Assembly: GCA_036391875.1 (NCBI GenBank)
Contig: DASVZA010000024.1
Location: forward strand, 62,001 to 126,000
Origin: Parasulfuritortus sp036391875
GTDB taxonomy: Bacteria > Pseudomonadota > Gammaproteobacteria > Burkholderiales > Thiobacillaceae
DNA length: 64,000 nt
Reading direction: 5' to 3'
Shown here: positions 50,172-59,771 of the stretch, piece after piece
Position numbering within the stretch: position 1 is the first letter of the stretch
Layout: every line of letters begins with the position of its first letter
Translations under genes and position numbers: made by a program
Notes under the pieces: generated by a model
Told to the model about the DNA's origin: nothing
Databases searched by the model: none
Seen by the model: the letters and a program-made list of their open reading frames with translations, nothing else

Positions 50172-51421
50172 GTTTAGTGGGTACAAACAAGATGCGAGAG
50201 AGCAAGGATCTGATAGTCGGCCTGGATATCGGGACGTCGAAAATCGTGGCCCTGGTGGCTGAGGTGCCGCCGGAAGGTGGCATCAACATCCTGGGTATGG
50301 GTTCAGCGCCGTCGCGCGGCCTGAAAAAGGGTGTGGTGGTGAACATCGAGGCCACCGTGTCCGCCATCCAGCGCGCGCTGGAGGACGCCGAACTGATGGC
50401 CAATTGCAAGATCGGCCAGGTCTACACCGGCATCGCCGGCAGCCACATCCGTTCGCTCAATTCGCACGGCATGGTGCCGATCCGTGACCGCGAGGTGACC
50501 CAGAACGACATCGAGCGGGTGATCGAGACGGCCCGGGCGGTGAACATCTCCACCGACCAGCAGATCGTCCATGTGCTGCCGCAGGAATTCATCATCGACG
50601 GCCAGGAGGGCGTGCGCGAACCGCTGGGCATGTCCGGCGTGCGCCTGGAAGTGAAGGTGCACATCGTCACCGGCGCGGTCTCTGCCGCCCAGAACATCGT
50701 CAAGTGCGTGCGCCGCTGCGGTCTGGAGGTGAAGGACCTGATCCTGCAGCCGCTGGCTTCCTCGCTGGCCGTGCTCAACGACGACGAGAAGGATTTGGGC
50801 GTCTGCCTGGTCGACATCGGCGGCGGCACCACCGATCTCGCCGTGTTCACCCGCGGCGCCATCCAGCACACCGCTGTGCTGCCGATCGCCGGCGACCAGA
50901 TCACCAACGATATCGCGATGACCCTACGCACCCCGACCCGCGAAGCCGAGGACCTGAAGATCCAGCACGGCATCGCCTTGCGTCAGTTGGCGGATGCCCG
51001 GGAAATGATCGAGGTGCCCGGCATCGGTGAACGTGGAGCCCGGATGCTGTCGAAGCAGTTGCTGTCCGAGGTGATCGAGCCGCGGGTGGAAGAGCTCTAT
51101 AGCCTGGTCCAGGCCGAACTGCGCCGGAGCGGATTCGAGGAGCAGATTTCGTCCGGCATCGTGCTCACCGGCGGTTCGAGCCTGATGCAAGGGATGGTGG
51201 AGCTGGCCGAGGAGGTCTTCCACGTGCCGGTGCGGGTCGGCGTGCCGGAATACGTCGGCGGTCTGTCGGAGCGAGTCCGCAGCCCAGCCTATGCCACCAG
51301 TGTGGGCTTGCTGCTGGCCGGCATGGAGAAACATGAGCTGGACGAGGCGGCGAAGATCCAGAACGCCAGCTTCGGCCAGGTGATGGAACGAATGAAGTCG
51401 TGGTTCAAGAACACGTTTTAG
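50168..51421 (+). CDS. ftsA: Cell division protein FtsA
   Basis: Actin-like membrane tether of the Z-ring, 417 residues. ATPase blocks are VGLDIGTSKIVAL (phosphate 1), VDIGGGTTDLAVF (phosphate 2) and GIVLTGGSSLMQGM (adenosine). The C-terminal amphipathic helix VMERMKSWFKNTF is intact. ATG 50168 overlaps ftsQ; ATG 50192 is an alternative start. Confidence 0.96.
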   Translation: MSLVGTNKMRESKDLIVGLDIGTSKIVALVAEVPPEGGINILGMGSAPSRGLKKGVVVNIEATVSAIQRALEDAELMANCKIGQVYTGIAGSHIRSLNSHGMVPIRDREVTQNDIERVIETARAVNISTDQQIVHVLPQEFIIDGQEGVREPLGMSGVRLEVKVHIVTGAVSAAQNIVKCVRRCGLEVKDLILQPLASSLAVLNDDEKDLGVCLVDIGGGTTDLAVFTRGAIQHTAVLPIAGDQITNDIAMTLRTPTREAEDLKIQHGIALRQLADAREMIEVPGIGERGARMLSKQLLSEVIEPRVEELYSLVQAELRRSGFEEQISSGIVLTGGSSLMQGMVELAEEVFHVPVRVGVPEYVGGLSERVRSPAYATSVGLLLAGMEKHELDEAAKIQNASFGQVMERMKSWFKNTF

Positions 51422-51502
51422 GTGGAAAGGCAGCGGCCTCCGGAGGGGCCTGCGTTTCCGGTTACGAATTTTTGGTTTTTTGCGCGCGTGAAGGAGAGAG
51501 AG

Positions 51503-52699
51503 ATGCTGTTTGAATTGGAAGACATGGATGTACAGGATGCCGTGATCAAGGTGATTGGTGTCGGCGGCTGCGGCGGCAATGCAGTAGATCACATGATCAG
51601 CAAGGGCATGACCGGGGTTGAATTCCTTGCATTGAACACGGACGCCCAGGCATTGCGCCACAATCAGGCCCCGATCCAGTTGCAGATCGGTACCAATGTG
51701 ACGAAGGGCCTCGGCGCTGGCGCCAAGCCCGAAATCGGTCGTGAAGCGGCCTTGGAAGACCGTGAACGCATCGCCGAACTGATCGACGGTGCCGACATGC
51801 TGTTCATCACCGCCGGCATGGGCGGCGGTACCGGTACCGGTGCCGCGCCGGTGGTGGCCGAGGTGGCCAAGGAACTGGGCATCCTGACCGTCGCGGTGGT
51901 GACCAAGCCCTTCGTCTTCGAGGGCAAGCGCATGCGGGTGGCTGAGCATGGCCTCAAGGCCCTGGCCGAACACGTCGACTCGCTGATCATCATCCCCAAC
52001 GACAAGCTGCGTGCGGTCCTGGGCGGCGGCGTCAAACTGAACGATGCCTTTCAGGCCGCCAACGACGTGCTGCACAGCGCAGTCGGTGGCATCGCCGAGA
52101 TCATCAGCAACCCGGGGATGATCAACGTCGATTTCGCCGACGTTCGGACGGTAATGAGCGAAGTCGGCATGGCCATGATGGGTACTGCCCAGGCCGAAGG
52201 CGAAAACCGCGCCCGCGAAGCGGCCGAGGCTGCCGTCAAGAGCCCGCTGCTGGAAAGCGTCGACCTGCGCGGTGCTCGCGGCGTGGTGGTCAACATCACC
52301 TCCGACGACAGCCTGACCATGGACGAGTTCTACGAGGTCATGAATACCATCCAGTCCTTTACCGCAGAGGAAGCGACCGTCATCGTCGGCACGGCTATGG
52401 AGCCCGAAATGGGCAGCACCCTGCGTGTGACCATGGTGGCGACCGGCCTGGGCAGCCCGCTGGCCAACAAGGCCAACAAGCCGCAGGTGGTGGTCGACAA
52501 CGTTCAGGCCCAGGCGACCGGCACGTACGGCATGCAGGGCAATGGCCGTGGCGAAGATGCCGGTCCGGATTACGATGTACCGACCCATTTGCGGACCAAC
52601 CCCAACCGTGGCCGGAGTTCGGCCGCCATCGATGCGGCTTTGCAGCAGGGCATCGAGACCCTGGATATTCCCGCCTTCCTGCGCCGGCAGGCGGATTGA
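51503..52699 (+). CDS. ftsZ: Cell division GTPase FtsZ
   Basis: Tubulin-like GTPase that builds the Z-ring. The GTP-binding motif GGGTGTGAAPV (about residues 107-117) and the T7 loop NVDFADVRTVMSE are present, and the C-terminal peptide LDIPAFLRRQAD, which binds FtsA and ZipA or SlmA, ends the 398-residue protein. ATG 51503 follows AAGGAGAG; 81 bp separate it from ftsA, the widest natural gap in the cluster, so an internal promoter is possible. Confidence 0.98.
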   Translation: MLFELEDMDVQDAVIKVIGVGGCGGNAVDHMISKGMTGVEFLALNTDAQALRHNQAPIQLQIGTNVTKGLGAGAKPEIGREAALEDRERIAELIDGADMLFITAGMGGGTGTGAAPVVAEVAKELGILTVAVVTKPFVFEGKRMRVAEHGLKALAEHVDSLIIIPNDKLRAVLGGGVKLNDAFQAANDVLHSAVGGIAEIISNPGMINVDFADVRTVMSEVGMAMMGTAQAEGENRAREAAEAAVKSPLLESVDLRGARGVVVNITSDDSLTMDEFYEVMNTIQSFTAEEATVIVGTAMEPEMGSTLRVTMVATGLGSPLANKANKPQVVVDNVQAQATGTYGMQGNGRGEDAGPDYDVPTHLRTNPNRGRSSAAIDAALQQGIETLDIPAFLRRQAD

Positions 52700-52724
52700 G
52701 GTGAACTGATCGGAGAATAAAAGC

Positions 52725-52730
52725 TAGAAT
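52725..52730 (+). promoter_or_regulatory. -10 box placed six bases before the lpxC ATG
   Basis: TAGAAT ends six bases before the lpxC start, and no ribosome site lies in range (the nearest GGAG is about 20 bases away). Same layout as at gpmI and the zapB-like gene. No good -35 is seen, which lowers confidence. Confidence 0.4.
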
Positions 52731-52736
52731 TGCTGC

Positions 52737-53654
52737 ATGATCAAGCAGCGAAGTATCAAGTCTCTCGTACGCGCAACCGGTGTCGGCTTGCATTCGGGCC
52801 AGAAGGTGGAGATCACTCTGCGCCCGGCGCCGGCCGATACCGGGATTTTTTTTCGTCGTACCGATTTGTCCGAGCCGGTTTCCTTCCGGGTCGAGCCACA
52901 TCTGGTAAGCGATACCCGCCTGTGCTCGGCATTGGAATCGCATGGCGCACGGGTCGCGACCGTAGAACATCTGATGTCTGCCCTGGCCGGGCTGGGCATC
53001 GACAACGTTTTCATCGACATTGATGCGGCCGAAGTCCCGATCCTCGACGGGTCGGCAGCGCCATTCGTTTTCCTGCTGCAATCAGCGGGCATAGAAGAGC
53101 TAGACACGCCGCGCCGCTTCATCCGACTGAAACAGAAGGTGCGGGTGGAGGACGGTGACAAATGGGCTGAAATAACCCCTTACGACGGGTTCCGCCTCAC
53201 ATTCAAGATCGATTTCGAACACCCCGTCCTGCAGCGTTCCGGCAAGGAAATCAGCATCGATTTTGCCGAGACTTCCTACGTCAAGGAAATCAGCCGGGCG
53301 CGGACCTTCGGCTTCATGCAGGAGGTTGAATACCTGCGTGCGAATGGCCTTGCACTAGGGGGTAACCTCGACAATGCAATCGTCATGGATGAGTTCAGAG
53401 TGCTGAATTCGGATGGTTTGCGTTATGCCGACGAGTTCGTCAAGCACAAGGTGCTGGATGCCGTGGGCGACTTCTATCTGGCCGGCCACCCGCTTTTGGG
53501 GGCCATCTCAGCCTATAAATCAGGGCATGGCCTGAACAATAAATTGTTGCGTGCCATCATGGATGATGGCGATGCTTGGGAATGGGCGACCTTTACCGAT
53601 CCGGCAAAGACGCCGCAATCGCTGCTCAAGCTCTCAGCCTATCCCGCGTTCTGA
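52737..53654 (+). CDS. lpxC: UDP-3-O-acyl-N-acetylglucosamine deacetylase LpxC
   Basis: Zinc amidase, the committed step of lipid A synthesis. Zinc ligands are in VEHLMSAL (His about residue 79), and in the C-terminal KHKVLDAVGDFYLAGHPL (His and Asp); the family start SIKSLVRATGVGLHSGQ and IPILDGSAAPF-like block are present. 305 residues. Terminal large gene of the dcw cluster, as usual. Confidence 0.97.
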   Translation: MIKQRSIKSLVRATGVGLHSGQKVEITLRPAPADTGIFFRRTDLSEPVSFRVEPHLVSDTRLCSALESHGARVATVEHLMSALAGLGIDNVFIDIDAAEVPILDGSAAPFVFLLQSAGIEELDTPRRFIRLKQKVRVEDGDKWAEITPYDGFRLTFKIDFEHPVLQRSGKEISIDFAETSYVKEISRARTFGFMQEVEYLRANGLALGGNLDNAIVMDEFRVLNSDGLRYADEFVKHKVLDAVGDFYLAGHPLLGAISAYKSGHGLNNKLLRAIMDDGDAWEWATFTDPAKTPQSLLKLSAYPAF

Positions 53655-53839
53655 TGCTTGCGATCCGGATCTTACTTGGTCTGATCGGCATCGTTCTTGT
53701 GCTTTCATTCTTGGGTTACGCCATCAATCGAGATCATCGCTGGCTTCGCTTCGCTGGTTTGGCAATCAAGGCGGGCGTGGCGTTAGCCTTGGTGTTGCTC
53801 ATTGCATTGCTGTTGGAGCGATTGGTTATGTTCGTATGA
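53654..53839 (+). CDS. Small two-helix membrane protein
   Basis: A 61-residue protein whose ATG overlaps the lpxC stop (TGATG). Two hydrophobic helices (about residues 2-24 and 36-60) are joined by a charged loop INRDHRWLRF. It has no recognised family motif. The coupling to lpxC makes it likely to be translated; role unknown. Confidence 0.65.
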   Translation: MLAIRILLGLIGIVLVLSFLGYAINRDHRWLRFAGLAIKAGVALALVLLIALLLERLVMFV

Positions 53840-53949
53840 CCGGGGACGAAATAGTCGGCGCTGAAGAATAGCCTCAACCCGCATGGCCAGTGGGTTTGAA
53901 AGTCATAAAGTGCTGGCGCGAATTCAACGATCAAGGCAAAGAGCCTGGA

Positions 53950-54478
53950 CACCGTTGTGGTGGACACGACCGTGCAGGAGAAGGCGATTGCATATCCGAC
54001 CGACAGCCGGCTGCTCAACACAGCCCAGGAAGGCCTGGTGGTCGGATGCGTTCGATGCCGGACAATCCCTATGACGGCCACACGTTGGCCGAGCAGATGG
54101 AACAAGTGGGCATCCTCACCGATATTCAGCCTGCCACCATCCTAGTCGACCGCGGTTACCGCGGAGTCGAGCCACTAAGCGGCACCCAGTTGTTGATCAG
54201 TCATACGCGCAAACTCCCGGCACGACTGAAACGGCTGTTCAAACGGCGTCAGGTCGGGGTATCGATGATCGGACACATGAATGCCGACCCCGGTTTCTGG
54301 GCTGGAACAGGCTCAAGGGCACCCCGGGCGATGCCCTGAATGCGGTGCTGTGTGGCGTCGGCCATAACCTGATGATGATCCTGGCGCACCTGCGGGTGCT
54401 TTTGCACGCCTTCATCGCATGGCTACGATGGCCGGTCGCAACTAACAAATCCGTTGAACCTGCCTTCGTGGGCGCGTG
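53950..54478 (+). pseudogene. Decayed IS5-family transposase
   Basis: Pieces of one transposase lie in three frames. From 53957: VDTTVQEKAIAYPTD (first catalytic Asp). About 54050-54270: DNPYDGHTLAEQMEQV and ILVDRGYRGVE (second Asp), to a degenerate catalytic end around SMIGHMNAD. From about 54285 in another frame: NRLKGTPGDALNAVLCG. The central part between the first two pieces and the N-terminus are missing. I found no terminal inverted repeats. It lies between the dcw and pil clusters. Confidence 0.75.
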
Positions 54479-54511
54479 AGAATGAGTTGTTCAGGGCCGA
54501 CGAAATTATTA

Positions 54512-54538
54512 AAAAGGGGACCATTGAGGTCCCCTTTT
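54512..54538. terminator. Bidirectional terminator after pilQ
   Basis: Perfect 11-bp arms AAAAGGGGACC and GGTCCCCTTTT with a 5-base loop. On the minus strand it closes the pilMNOPQ operon 23 bp after pilQ; on the plus strand it would end any transcript from the IS remnant. Confidence 0.85.
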
Positions 54539-54560
54539 CATTGGCGCGTCAGAAGGAGTC

Positions 54561-56774
54561 TTACTGAAGCACGCGCGGCGTCAAGAAGATCAGCATTTCC
54601 GTTTTTTCATCCGATTTCCTATTATTCCGGAACAGAGCGCCCAGCACGGGGATGTCGCCGAGCAACGGTACCTTGTTGGTGTCGTTGCGTTGAGTCTGCT
54701 CGAAGATTCCGCCTAGGACGGCGGTTTCGCCATTCTTGACCCGTACCTGGGTTTCGACGCGCTTGACGTTGATCGCGGGTGGGGTATAGCTCGTGTCGGG
54801 TTGGTCCTTTTGAACCTCGACGTCGAGGATGATGTCGTCATTGTTCAGTACCTGCGGGGCAACCAGTAGGCAGAGCAATGCATCCTTGAATTGCGTGTTG
54901 GTACCCGTGTTGGCACTAGACGTCTGGTAAGGAATCTGGGTGCCCTGGAGGATGACCGCGGGCTTCAGGTTCGTGGTAATCACCTTCGGGTTGGAGATCA
55001 CCTTGCCGCGCTGGTCGGTTTCCAGTGCAGACAACTCAAGGCTGAGCAGGCGGTTGTTGGCGGCATCGATGAGCGTATAGCCAAGTGAAGCTACACTGGT
55101 GCTACTAGTAAATAGACTAGTGGCGGGTAGATTAACGGCAGATAGGTTGACGTTATACGTTGGAGATGTACTAGTGGTCGAGGTCGCCGCTGAGTACGAA
55201 GTTGTGCCTGTGCCTGAAATACCGGTACCGGAACCACCCGACGACCAGCGCTGTATGCCAAGTTTGGCTCCGAGTTCGCGGCCGAAACTGTCGTCGGCAA
55301 TGACGATCCTCGCTTCGATCATCACTTGTTTGGAGGGAATGTCGATGCCCTTCAGAACTTCCTCGACCTTGGCTTGGCGGTCGGCTATGTCGGTCACAAT
55401 CAGGGTATTTGTGGTCAGGTCGTATGTGGCTGCTCCACGGCTCGACAGGACTCTATTGGAGGCCTGTGTGTTGCCGCTGTTTTGCCCCTGGAACTGTTGG
55501 GACGAACTCGTACTCGAACCCGGTGTGGAGGCATTGGCCTGCTGGTTCAGGTTGACCAGGCCCTCCGAACTTGGGGAACAGGTGGGGGCGGTCATTCCAC
55601 TGTTGTTGGTGCGGGACAGGCCCGCAATCATAGCCATGGCGTCGTCGGCGCGTACGTAATTCAGTTTGTAGTTGCGTGTAACGAGCGGCTCCAGTTGCTC
55701 GCTGCTTTGCCGGGCCCGCTTTTCTTCCTCTTCCTTCTTGGTGAGGACATCGCTTTGCTCGACCCAGATGACATTGCCGTTGACCCGTTTGCCCAGGCCC
55801 TTGGCGCGCAGGATGATGTCCAGGGCCTGATCCCACGGGACGTCTTTTAGGCGAATGGTAACGTTACCAGTGACTGAGTCGGCGGCTACAATATTTACGC
55901 CAGTAAAGTCGGCTATGACCTTCAGTACCGACCGTACATCGACGTTCTGGAAATCGAGAGAGAGTTTCTCGCCCGTGTATTTCTTCCGCTCGCCCTGGCC
56001 TGCTGCGTTGTTCAAGGGTGTAACCTCGAGAATGAACTTCTTGCCGGTCTGATAGGCGACATAATCCCATTGGCCCTTGGGCGTTACGATCATCCGGGTC
56101 GATTTGCCTTGGGCAAAGGTTTCAATGGTTTGGGCAGGAGTGGCGAATTCGCTGACATCCAGCTTGCGCTGCAGGGCTTGCGGCAGGGTAGTGTTCAGAA
56201 AATCAACCTGGATGGTCGAATCTTTCTGTTTTATGTCGATACCTACGCCAGGATCGGAAAGGTTGACCTCGATACGGCCTTCACCATTGTCGCCACGGTG
56301 AAAGGCGACATCACGGATGTCGAATGTGGCATTGCCGGTGCTGGCGAAGTGGGCTGGTTCCGACGTGCCCGGAGCAACCTGTGCGCCCTTCAGGGCGACC
56401 ACCAAAACATTTTTGTCCTTGCGAAGATCGTAGGTGGCGGGGCCGTTCAAATCGAGGACCACGCGAGTGCGATCGGCGGAGTGCACGACGTTATAGCCAT
56501 GGACGACACCCGTGTCGATCGTCTCGGAGCGCCGACCCATCGCGTCATCGATATTTGGAAAATCCAGAACGATCCGATGCGGGTTGGTCGTGGTGAAGTA
56601 CATGGGCATGGTCGTGAGCGCGTCGCTCAAGGTGATCTTGACCACTTGGCTGTTGTTGGCGCCTTGACTTACGTTGACGGATTCTAGGCTGTTGGCCCAA
56701 GCGGAAAAGGCGGAGAGAAGAAGACCAGCCACGGTCGTTGCTTTGAAAATCCGTGCTCGTGTCGTGTGCGCCAT
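54561..56774 (-). CDS. pilQ: Type IV pilus secretin PilQ
   Basis: Outer-membrane secretin through which type IV pili pass. Signal peptide (about residues 7-30), two AMIN domains that bind peptidoglycan (about 35-290), N0/N1 domains (LDFQNVDVRSVLKVIADF, about 300), a Ser/Thr/Gly/Gln linker, and the secretin core to the C-terminal VPLLGDIPVLGALFRNN. ATG 56774 with GAGG upstream is preferred; ATG 56816, overlapping the pilP stop, also has a good site and would add 14 residues. A loop near 55080-55200 is unusually AT-rich. Confidence 0.95.
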   Translation of the reverse strand: MAHTTRARIFKATTVAGLLLSAFSAWANSLESVNVSQGANNSQVVKITLSDALTTMPMYFTTTNPHRIVLDFPNIDDAMGRRSETIDTGVVHGYNVVHSADRTRVVLDLNGPATYDLRKDKNVLVVALKGAQVAPGTSEPAHFASTGNATFDIRDVAFHRGDNGEGRIEVNLSDPGVGIDIKQKDSTIQVDFLNTTLPQALQRKLDVSEFATPAQTIETFAQGKSTRMIVTPKGQWDYVAYQTGKKFILEVTPLNNAAGQGERKKYTGEKLSLDFQNVDVRSVLKVIADFTGVNIVAADSVTGNVTIRLKDVPWDQALDIILRAKGLGKRVNGNVIWVEQSDVLTKKEEEEKRARQSSEQLEPLVTRNYKLNYVRADDAMAMIAGLSRTNNSGMTAPTCSPSSEGLVNLNQQANASTPGSSTSSSQQFQGQNSGNTQASNRVLSSRGAATYDLTTNTLIVTDIADRQAKVEEVLKGIDIPSKQVMIEARIVIADDSFGRELGAKLGIQRWSSGGSGTGISGTGTTSYSAATSTTSTSPTYNVNLSAVNLPATSLFTSSTSVASLGYTLIDAANNRLLSLELSALETDQRGKVISNPKVITTNLKPAVILQGTQIPYQTSSANTGTNTQFKDALLCLLVAPQVLNNDDIILDVEVQKDQPDTSYTPPAINVKRVETQVRVKNGETAVLGGIFEQTQRNDTNKVPLLGDIPVLGALFRNNRKSDEKTEMLIFLTPRVLQ

Positions 56775-56812
56775 ATGCAACCTCAATTCATTGGATGGGG
56801 CGTGAGGGTTGG

Positions 56813-57331
56813 TCATTGCGATCCCTCGCCAGTAAGAGTCATGTTTGCTTTTGATTCGGTCCACTCGCCGCTACCGTCTTGCGTGAGTTCCTTGATGTCG
56901 AGGCCGTCACTGGAGATTTTCAAAATAGTGCCGAAGTTTTGGCCGATATGATCCCCGACTTGAACAGTATGCAGAGTGCCTCTGGGGTCCTTGATGACGG
57001 CACGCAGGGGTTTCCCGGGGCGTTCTATTGTTCCCACCATGCGGAGTGAATCGAGAGGGAACTCTTCCAGTGGCTGTTTCGGGCGACCAAGGTCGGGTTG
57101 CAAACCACCTTTGCCTACCGGCTGCAGGTTGCGCGGCATAAAGGGATCCTGCAAATTGGCCGACTGGTACTCGAAGGCCTCGACTTGTTTTACCTTGGGC
57201 AACGGCTCGATCTTGTTGACGCCATCCTTGCCGGTGGAGGCCATCCAGGCGCGCAAATCGTCAAACTCGTCATTACCGCAGCCGGCGAGCAACAAGGGCA
57301 AGGTGAGCGAAGCGATAATCAGGGCCTTCAT
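56813..57331 (-). CDS. pilP: Type IV pilus assembly lipoprotein PilP
   Basis: Inner-membrane-linked lipoprotein (lipobox LLLAGCGND, Cys about residue 18) of 172 residues whose C-terminal beta domain (about 95-165, RAVIKDPRGTLHTVQVGDHIG) binds PilQ. It links the PilMNO platform to the secretin. Confidence 0.93.
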   Translation of the reverse strand: MKALIIASLTLPLLLAGCGNDEFDDLRAWMASTGKDGVNKIEPLPKVKQVEAFEYQSANLQDPFMPRNLQPVGKGGLQPDLGRPKQPLEEFPLDSLRMVGTIERPGKPLRAVIKDPRGTLHTVQVGDHIGQNFGTILKISSDGLDIKELTQDGSGEWTESKANMTLTGEGSQ

Positions 57332-57939
57332 TGTTTTTTACCCTTGGGTTTGGTTTGCATCTCGCTTTCGTCTAGATAACGGTAGGTTTTGATCGTGGCG
57401 TTCATCGTCAACTTGCCGTTTTTGTTCGGCTCAAGGTCGATGTCGTGGATGGTGACGATGCGCGGCAGCTTCGCGATATCGCTGACGAAATTGCCTAGAT
57501 CGTGATAACCGCCAACAACCTTGATCGTAACCGGGAGAGTGGCATAAAAATCAGATTTCACTTCATTGCCCGGCCGGAACAAATCGAATTCCAAGCCACG
57601 CCCGATGCCGGCCTGGTTGATATCCGTCAGCAGGCTGTCCATCTCGGATTTGTTGGGCAATTGCCTAAGCAATGCGGCCAAGGCTTTTTCAGTGTCAGCC
57701 AGCCGCTGCTTGTAGGCAGCGTAATTGATGGCCTGACGTTTTTTGGTGGTATATGTGTTCCTCAGGTTCTGCTCTTCCTGCTTGGCGGCATTGAGCGAGT
57801 CCAGTGCGGATGACCAGTCGACGTAGTAGCCGATCCCCATAATGAGCAGTACGATGAATGCCGCCACTACGCCCTTTACTATAGTGGGGGCCTGGGCAAG
57901 CTCCTTGAGATCAAGGTTGTTCAGGTCCGAGAAATTCAT
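57328..57939 (-). CDS. pilO: Type IV pilus alignment protein PilO
   Basis: 203 residues: one membrane helix (about 25-45), a coiled coil (about 50-100), and a ferredoxin-like periplasmic domain. Heterodimer partner of PilN. Overlaps pilN and pilP by four bases each. Confidence 0.93.
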   Translation of the reverse strand: MNFSDLNNLDLKELAQAPTIVKGVVAAFIVLLIMGIGYYVDWSSALDSLNAAKQEEQNLRNTYTTKKRQAINYAAYKQRLADTEKALAALLRQLPNKSEMDSLLTDINQAGIGRGLEFDLFRPGNEVKSDFYATLPVTIKVVGGYHDLGNFVSDIAKLPRIVTIHDIDLEPNKNGKLTMNATIKTYRYLDESEMQTKPKGKKQ

Positions 57940-58538
57940 GGCCTACCTGCCTTTTTCTGGGGGGTAACTCCCGTTTCGGGTGTCTGGCTATCGGGAACGA
58001 CCTGCTTAGCCTCGAGGATGAAAGAGTTGACCCGCTGCTTGTCCTGGTCGGCCGCCTGAACCTCGATCAAGTGCGGTTCACTTAGCCATTTGGAATTTTC
58101 GATATTCCGCATGAGAGCCGAAACACGGGCACTCGATTGAGCATAGCCGGACAAAGTCAGTTTATTTCCCGTCTGTTTCATACTTTTCAGGTACATGCCA
58201 TCCGGTAGCTGGCGGGCCAATTCATCAAACAGGTGGACAGTCTCGGTGCGGTTGACTTGGAGTGCCTCGACGACTTGTTTACGGGCCAGTAAGGCATTGG
58301 TTTTTTCTTTGAGTTGGGCGATCTCTTTTATTTGTGCATCTAGCTTTGCAATTTCCTGTTTCAGGAATTGGTTGCGTCGCTCTTGCCGATCCTGCATGCC
58401 GCTAATCATGAAGTGACCAATGACGACAACCGCGAGCCCGGTCAGTGCTGCCGACGCGAGCATGGCGACCAGGGCTTTCTGCTGCAAGGCCCTTTTTTGT
58501 TCCCGATGGGGCAGAAGGTTAATGCGGATGGCGGTCAT
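57936..58538 (-). CDS. pilN: Type IV pilus alignment protein PilN
   Basis: 200 residues. The N-terminal IRINLLPHREQKRA binds PilM in the cytoplasm; one membrane helix (about 25-45), a coiled coil, and a periplasmic domain follow. Overlaps pilM and pilO by four bases each. Confidence 0.94.
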   Translation of the reverse strand: MTAIRINLLPHREQKRALQQKALVAMLASAALTGLAVVVIGHFMISGMQDRQERRNQFLKQEIAKLDAQIKEIAQLKEKTNALLARKQVVEALQVNRTETVHLFDELARQLPDGMYLKSMKQTGNKLTLSGYAQSSARVSALMRNIENSKWLSEPHLIEVQAADQDKQRVNSFILEAKQVVPDSQTPETGVTPQKKAGRP

Positions 58539-59611
58539 TCTGGGTCAAACCTCCGCAATGCCAAGCCACAAGCCACAAATAACGCAGGGGCATCAATGGC
58601 CAGCTGTTTGGGTTTCACAAAACTGGATACAGCCATTTTGGCGAAGGGATTTGTGATGATGGTGCTGGTCTGGGTTTTGTTGAACACGGCTTCATCAAGC
58701 CCCGGGACCAGTGAGCAGCCGCCGGCGAGGAGGATGTGGTCGACATGCTGTTGTGGCGATGAAGCAAAGAACAACTGCAGCGCGCGCGTAACTTCCTGTG
58801 CGGCTGAATCGAGGAAGGGGCGCAACACCTCGGCCTCGAAACTGTCAGGTAGCAGTCCTTTGCACTTCGCGTCCTCCGCTTCCTCCCACGGCAGACCGAA
58901 GCGGCGGCTGATCTCTTGCGTCAGTGTTTGGCCACCAAAGGGGTGTTCCCGCTGATATACGGGCTGGTTGTCATGCATGATGTTGACATGAGTCGTGCTG
59001 TGGCCAATGTCGACGATGGCGATGGTTTGACCTCTGCCTTCGTTGGGTAGTTGGAAGGAAATTTGATCGAAAGAACGCAGCGATGCATAGGTGTCCACAT
59101 CCATGACGACGGTTTTGAGCCCGGCTGATTCCGCTACGGCCATGCGTTCTTCTACGCGGTCCTTGCGGGTGATGACAACCAGCACCTCGTTGTCGCTCGG
59201 GCTCTTCGGCGATGGTCCCAGCACTTGGAAGTCGAGTGTGACTTCCTCCATCGGGAAGGGAACGATTTGATGCGCTTCCGTGATGGCTTGCGTCTCGATA
59301 TCCAACTCGCTGGCATCTTGAGGCATGATGAGCTTCTTCGCTGTTACCGCGGAAGCCGGCAGTGCCATCGCAATGTTGCGCGTGCGGGTGTCGAGTGCCT
59401 GCCAGGCATCGCGCATGGCTTTTTCGACTGCTTCCGGCTTGGCCAGATTGCCGTCGGTGACGGCCTCGCGCGGCAGGCGTGTAATGGAGTAACGCTCGAC
59501 TCGAATCGAGCCATCGCTGGTGACCCCGAGCTCGAGCATTTTTACCGCTGATGAGCTAATATCGACACCTATCAGCGGTTTTGTTCTGTTAGCGAATAAC
59601 CCGAAACCCAA
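58535..59611 (-). CDS. pilM: Type IV pilus platform protein PilM
   Basis: Actin-like cytoplasmic ATP-binding protein, 358 residues. Phosphate 1 is GVDISSSAVKMLEL (about 15-28), phosphate 2 IVDIGHSTTHVN, and the adenosine block LLAGGCSLVPGLDEAV. The start is TTG with GGGA upstream. First gene of pilMNOPQ, divergent from the PBP1a gene. Confidence 0.94.
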   Translation of the reverse strand: MGFGLFANRTKPLIGVDISSSAVKMLELGVTSDGSIRVERYSITRLPREAVTDGNLAKPEAVEKAMRDAWQALDTRTRNIAMALPASAVTAKKLIMPQDASELDIETQAITEAHQIVPFPMEEVTLDFQVLGPSPKSPSDNEVLVVITRKDRVEERMAVAESAGLKTVVMDVDTYASLRSFDQISFQLPNEGRGQTIAIVDIGHSTTHVNIMHDNQPVYQREHPFGGQTLTQEISRRFGLPWEEAEDAKCKGLLPDSFEAEVLRPFLDSAAQEVTRALQLFFASSPQQHVDHILLAGGCSLVPGLDEAVFNKTQTSTIITNPFAKMAVSSFVKPKQLAIDAPALFVACGLALRRFDPE

Positions 59612-59665
59612 GATTTCCCTTTCTGGCAGCTTTAGTTAGCGCTCATATTTAAGAGTCTCCTGGAA

Positions 59666-59695
59666 ATCCTAGCAACTTATTTTTTAATTGCGCAA
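59666..59695 (-). promoter_or_regulatory. Promoter of pilMNOPQ
   Basis: Minus strand: -35 TTGCGC (59690-59695), 18-base spacer, -10 TAGGAT (59666-59671), about 50 bases before the pilM start, in the 160-bp region shared with the divergent PBP1a gene. Confidence 0.55.
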
Positions 59696-59771
59696 CTATT
59701 TTTACCTTTCAGTGGCGTCCTATGGAGTGTCCGAGGTTGATTTGGATACAGCCTAATTGGAGATGATGTCG

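Noticed and set aside
53890..54339. An intact transposase gene
   Set aside because: Only the C-terminal third is open in this frame; the first catalytic region and the final part lie in other frames and the middle is missing, so it is a remnant.
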